Assembly (NCBI GenBank): GCA_040390025.1
Contig: JAZJZD010000008.1
Coordinates: 50,638 to 114,637, forward strand
Origin: JAVHYG01 sp040390025
Lineage (GTDB): Bacteria > Pseudomonadota > Gammaproteobacteria > Diplorickettsiales > Diplorickettsiaceae
DNA: 64,000 bases
Direction of reading: 5' to 3'
Shown: positions 60,686 through 64,000 of the stretch, in pieces
Numbering within the stretch: the stretch's first letter is position 1
Layout: each line of letters opens with the position of its first letter
Made by a program: the position numbers and the translations under genes
The notes under the pieces: generated by a model
Database searches by the model: none
The model's input: the letters and a program-made list of their open reading frames with translations, nothing else
Told to the model about the DNA's origin: nothing

Positions 60686-62584
60686 ATGAAATCGTCTTCT
60701 TCTAAACGTTATACCGCAGAAGCTATTGAAGTATTAAGCGGTCTCGATCCGGTTAAACGGCGACCGGGTATGTATACGGATACCTCTCGTCCCAATCATT
60801 TAGCACAAGAAGTGATTGACAATAGCGTCGATGAAGCCATGGCAGGTCATGCGAAACATATCGATGTTACTCTCTATGCAGATAATTCTTTAGAAGTAGT
60901 CGATGATGGTCGAGGTATGCCTGTTGATATTCATTCCGGTGAAAAAGTAACCGGGGTTGAACTTATCCTGACACGCTTACATGCGGGCGGTAAATTTAAT
61001 CATAAAAACTATCGCTATTCGGGTGGGTTACATGGCGTAGGTGTCTCGGTCGTGAATGCTTTATCGCGTCGTTTAGAAGTTACGATTAAACGTGATGGTT
61101 TTATTTATCAAATGCAATTTGAACACGGCAATAAAAAATCCCCATTAAAAAAAATTGGCCGAACTAATAAAATCGAAACGGGAACAGCCATCCGTTTTTG
61201 GCCAGATAAACCTTATTTTGATTCTGAGAAATTTTCACTAAGTCGTTTGAAGCATAGTTTGCGAGCGAAAGCAGTTTTGTGTCCAGGATTACATGTTTCT
61301 TTTAAGGATAAGCAAAGTAATAAACAAGAAGAATGGTTTTATGAAGAAGGCGTTATCAGTTACTTAAAAGAAAGTTTACGTCAATACGATTATTTCCCTA
61401 AAGAGCCGTTTCATGGAAATTTTGCATCAGAAAATGAGGAGGTTGATTGGGCGCTTTGCTGGCTTTTAGAAAGTGGTGAAGGCTTGATGGAGAGTTACGT
61501 GAATTTAATTCCAACGATCCAAGGTGGAACGCATGTAAATGGTTTACGTACCGGTTTATTAGAAGCGATGCGTGAGTTTTGTGAATTACGAGATTTATTA
61601 CCACGTAACTTAAAATTAGCACCTGAAGACGTTTGGGAAGGATGTCATTATGTATTATCGGTTAAATTGTTAGAGCCGCAATTCTCAGGGCAAACCAAAG
61701 AGCGTCTAACTTCACGTGAATCAGCAGGCTTTGTTTCAAGCGTTATAAAAGATGCTTTTAGCTTATGGCTAAATCAGCATGTAACCGAAGGAGAACGTTT
61801 GGCAGAGCTTATGATAGCCAATGCACAAAAGCGTTTGCGTACTAATAAGCAGGTCGTGCGTAAAAAAATACTGAGCGGTGCAGTATTGCCAGGAAAATTA
61901 GCGGACTGTACACAGACTGATCTGAATCGTACTGAATTGTTTTTAGTTGAAGGTGATTCAGCGGGAGGTTCGGCAAAACAGGCGCGTGATAGAGAATACC
62001 AAGCCATTATGCCGTTGCGAGGAAAAATTCTGAATAGCTGGGAAGTCGCGAGTAATCAAGTACTTAACTCACAAGAAATCCATGATATTTCAGTCGCTAT
62101 TGGTGTTGATCCTGGATCTACCAATCTAACTGGACTGCGTTACGGTAAAATTTGTGTATTAGCGGATGCTGACTCCGATGGTTTGCATATTGCGACACTA
62201 TTATGTGGTTTATTTTTAAAGCATTTTAAGCCTCTCGTTGCCGAAGGACATCTCTATATAGCTATGCCGCCACTTTATCGTATTGATATTGGTAAAGAAG
62301 TTTATTACGCACTGGATGATGGAGAAAAACAAGCTATTTTGGGTCGCTTAGCCGCGGAAAAGAAAAAAGGAAAGATCAGTGTGCAACGTTTTAAAGGTTT
62401 AGGCGAAATGAATCCTCCGCAGTTACGAGAAACGACCATGGCACCCGATACGCGACGGCTTGTACAGTTAACTATGGATGGGGAGAAAACAACGGATTCT
62501 TTGATGGATATGTTGTTAGCTAAAAAACGAGCATCGGATCGGAAAGATTGGTTAGAGAAAAAAGGAGATCGTGCAACCGTGTGA
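60686..62584 (+). CDS. parE: DNA topoisomerase IV subunit B
   Basis: ATPase subunit of topoisomerase IV, which decatenates daughter chromosomes. The 632-residue protein has the GHKL ATP site EVIDNSVDEAMAG, DDGRGMPVDIH and GGLHGVGVSVVNALS. The TOPRIM part has LVEGDSAGGSAKQARDREYQAIMPLRGKILN and LADADSDGLHIATLL, and the tail has QRFKGLGEMNPPQL. EGDSAGGSAKQARDR rather than the GyrB form supports ParE over GyrB. parC is not in the window. Confidence 0.96.
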   Translation: MKSSSSKRYTAEAIEVLSGLDPVKRRPGMYTDTSRPNHLAQEVIDNSVDEAMAGHAKHIDVTLYADNSLEVVDDGRGMPVDIHSGEKVTGVELILTRLHAGGKFNHKNYRYSGGLHGVGVSVVNALSRRLEVTIKRDGFIYQMQFEHGNKKSPLKKIGRTNKIETGTAIRFWPDKPYFDSEKFSLSRLKHSLRAKAVLCPGLHVSFKDKQSNKQEEWFYEEGVISYLKESLRQYDYFPKEPFHGNFASENEEVDWALCWLLESGEGLMESYVNLIPTIQGGTHVNGLRTGLLEAMREFCELRDLLPRNLKLAPEDVWEGCHYVLSVKLLEPQFSGQTKERLTSRESAGFVSSVIKDAFSLWLNQHVTEGERLAELMIANAQKRLRTNKQVVRKKILSGAVLPGKLADCTQTDLNRTELFLVEGDSAGGSAKQARDREYQAIMPLRGKILNSWEVASNQVLNSQEIHDISVAIGVDPGSTNLTGLRYGKICVLADADSDGLHIATLLCGLFLKHFKPLVAEGHLYIAMPPLYRIDIGKEVYYALDDGEKQAILGRLAAEKKKGKISVQRFKGLGEMNPPQLRETTMAPDTRRLVQLTMDGEKTTDSLMDMLLAKKRASDRKDWLEKKGDRATV

Positions 62585-62716
62585 TTTTAACGGTGATTTT
62601 TTTATCCTATTTTCTACTACTGTTTAATTCAATTCGTGAAACTTCTCTGAAGTTAAAGTAAATCGCAATGATCAGCCGATATTTGCCGGGATATGTGCTT
62701 TATTTCATAGAAAAAT

Positions 62717-63109
62717 CTAAATAGCTGCTGCTTTTGCCAATGAGTCTATGGATTGAGATGATAGTTTAAAATCATTATTTTCGTTTAGTAGTGCAATGGT
62801 TGGCTTGAAAGCTTCTAATTGATTTTCATTGATTTGTACATAAGTACAGATGATGACCCGATCGCCAACAGCCGTTAGTCGAGCACAAGCTCCATTCGCA
62901 CACATAATTCTTGACCCCGGTGGAGCTGGGATAGCATAGGTTATATATCTTTGCCCATTGGTGATGTTGCATACATGTATTTGCTCATTAGCAATGATAT
63001 TGCACGCTTCCATGATTTCAGCGTCGATGCTAAATGAACCCTCATAATTAAGGTCTGCTTGGGTTACTCTTGCTTGATGCAATTTTGATTTTAACATGAT
63101 TCTTTGCAT
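62717..63109 (-). CDS. panD: Aspartate 1-decarboxylase
   Basis: Pyruvoyl enzyme making beta-alanine for pantothenate. MLKSKLHQARVTQADLNYEGS, with the self-cleavage site Gly24-Ser25 (YEGSFSID), and NITNGQRYITYAIPA, NGACARLTAVGDRVIICTY are all present. With ATG 63109 (MQRIMLKSK) the Ser falls at position 25 as in E. coli; the longer frame to 63175 is not needed. An aggaa sequence precedes. It overlaps no neighbour but follows the O-methyltransferase gene closely. Confidence 0.95.
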   Translation of the reverse strand: MQRIMLKSKLHQARVTQADLNYEGSFSIDAEIMEACNIIANEQIHVCNITNGQRYITYAIPAPPGSRIMCANGACARLTAVGDRVIICTYVQINENQLEAFKPTIALLNENNDFKLSSQSIDSLAKAAAI

Positions 63110-63140
63110 ATTTTTCCTATGAATTATAAATCGACAAATA

Positions 63141-63803
63141 CTATCGTTTTCGTACCAAAGTAAGGCCGTCACCAAGAGGTAACAGACTCATACTGATGCG
63201 CGTATCTTCGAATATTTTTTGGTTTAATTGGCGAATCGCTTCTGTTTGCATATCGTTATTTGTCGAATCAGCAACGTGTCCGCTCCAAAGCACATTATCA
63301 ATAAGGATAAGACCTCCTGGGCGAACTAATGATAAAGAACGCTCATAATAATTAGAATAATTTTGTTTATCCGCATCGATAAATATAAAATCAAATGTGT
63401 TGGATTCTCCCTCTGCAATGAGTTGATCCAGTGTTTCTAAGGCAGGTGCTATTTTGAGCTCAATTTTTTCCATAACACCAGCTTTCTGCCAAAAGCTTTT
63501 TGCGATATCACTACTTTCGGTATTGATGTCACATGCTGTTATTCGACCATCAGCGGGGAGTGCTAAGGCAACAGCGAGCGAGCTATAACCGGTATAGACT
63601 CCTACCTCGAGTGTTTTTTTTGCCCCGATAAGTTCAATGAGCAATGCCATAAATTGCCCTTGCTCAGGTGATATTTGCATCTTATGACCCGATAATCGGG
63701 ATGTTTCTTCACGTAGAGACTTCAAGACAGGAGCTTCATGTAAGGAAACAGAAAGCAGATATTGATAGAGTTTAGGAGTTAGATTAAGTGTTTGATTAGA
63801 CAT
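63141..63803 (-). CDS. SAM-dependent O-methyltransferase (caffeoyl-CoA/catechol type)
   Basis: A 220-residue class I methyltransferase of the methyltransf_3 (caffeoyl-CoA O-methyltransferase) family. TLEVGVYTGYSSLAVALALP is motif I; FDFIFIDADKQNYSNYYERSL carries the metal-binding Asp residues, with IDNVLWSGHV next. The substrate is not known; bacterial members often act on catechol-like compounds. ATG 63803 (MSNQTLNLTPKLYQYL) is preferred over ATG 63842. Confidence 0.9.
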   Translation of the reverse strand: MSNQTLNLTPKLYQYLLSVSLHEAPVLKSLREETSRLSGHKMQISPEQGQFMALLIELIGAKKTLEVGVYTGYSSLAVALALPADGRITACDINTESSDIAKSFWQKAGVMEKIELKIAPALETLDQLIAEGESNTFDFIFIDADKQNYSNYYERSLSLVRPGGLILIDNVLWSGHVADSTNNDMQTEAIRQLNQKIFEDTRISMSLLPLGDGLTLVRKR

Positions 63804-63881
63804 TATGCGACTAGCGGTAGTTAAAAACACAGATTCTAACATAGGTTTTGGGTTCTAAACTTTACGCACATATTTTAGACA

Positions 63882-63910
63882 TTGACATTCGAGCCAAGCG
63901 CAGCCAAAAT
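63882..63910 (+). promoter_or_regulatory. Putative promoter of the tRNA-Glu gene
   Basis: TTGACA (63882-63887), 17 bases, then CAAAAT (63905-63910, 4 of 6). The tRNA begins 20 bases later. Confidence 0.45.
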
Positions 63911-63929
63911 AGCGGACCTTAAACATTAG

Positions 63930-64000
63930 GTCCCCATCGTCTAGAGGCCTAGGACACCGCCCTTTCACGGCGGTAACAGGGGTTCGACTCCCCTTGGGGA
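63930..64000 (+). tRNA. tRNA-Glu (UUC), truncated by the window end
   Basis: The acceptor arm GTCCCCA begins at 63930 and pairs with TGGGGA at the window end; the final bases lie outside. D arm TCGTCTAGAGGCCTAGGACA; anticodon stem CCGCC/GGCGG with loop CTTTCAC, anticodon TTC; T arm AGGGGTTCGACTCCCCT. All arms fold. Confidence 0.95.

Noticed and set aside
1..64000. CRISPR array, prophage, integrase or rRNA operon
   Set aside because: No regularly spaced direct repeats with spacers, no phage structural genes and no rRNA signatures were seen.

Overview
The window is an AT-rich chromosome segment of a gammaproteobacterium. The gene set fits an intracellular or symbiotic member of the Legionellales, in the Coxiella / Rickettsiella / Diplorickettsia neighbourhood. 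The pointers are a compact bioB-bioF-bioC-bioD block, a CBU_0592-like small membrane protein, a CADD-type protein otherwise known from Chlamydia and other intracellular bacteria, a cytoplasmic ankyrin protein, a VUT-family transporter, large lysine/asparagine-rich proteins of no known family, and many dispersed short repeats. The genus is an inference; no rRNA gene lies in the window.

Layout. 1-1 kb: an Rpn/YhgA-type nuclease. 1.1-9.3 kb: a long co-directional block with biotin synthesis, lolA, a CDF cation exporter, a TauE/SafE permease, murI, a BI-1 family protein and a DsrC/TusE protein. 9.4-14.9 kb: two very large unknown proteins that look like diverged tandem paralogues. 15-19.8 kb: a thioredoxin-fold protein, thymidine kinase, a Phd/VapC toxin-antitoxin pair and two tandem MFS transporters. 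20-23.2 kb: the S-adenosylmethionine pair metK-ahcY and rpiA. 24.4-29.7 kb: a DsbA-like lipoprotein, mlaFEDCB and murA. 29.8-33.2 kb: the CADD-like protein, a collagen-like lipoprotein and a TpsB-type outer-membrane transporter. 33.3-40.6 kb: a sugar-acid catabolic cluster (eda, kdgK, galM, lactonase, sugar porter, SDR, ManD-type dehydratase). 40.7-49 kb: htpG, a small cluster with a regulator, a VUT transporter, a cupin and a duplicated-domain protein, a receiver-only response regulator, and an aromatic amino-acid permease. 49.3-54.5 kb: housekeeping genes (A-type Fe-S carrier, HPr, DUF1460, pmbA, rhodanese, grxC, secB, coaE). 54.6-58.3 kb: a large multi-spanning unknown protein, decayed DNA and an ankyrin protein. 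58.6-64 kb: tolC, nudF, parE, panD, an O-methyltransferase and the start of a tRNA-Glu(UUC) gene cut by the window edge.

How the genes fit together. The sugar cluster could form a complete route from an aldose to pyruvate and glyceraldehyde-3-phosphate: uptake, anomer interconversion, oxidation to a lactone, hydrolysis to an aldonate, dehydration to 2-keto-3-deoxygluconate, phosphorylation, and cleavage by KDPG aldolase. The mla genes make an inner-membrane lipid transport machine, with tolC, lolA and the TpsB protein as other envelope functions.

The most notable unannotated structure is a family of at least six intergenic elements of about 145-220 bp (19793, 40584, 43193, 47334, 48914, 56951). 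They share TATACC-type terminal inverted repeats and strong internal palindromes and look like miniature inverted-repeat elements. Other items worth attention are a roughly 60-residue domain present once in a 68-residue protein (23317) and twice in a 183-residue protein (43418), the paralogous giants at 9391 and 12041, and the CADD-like protein.
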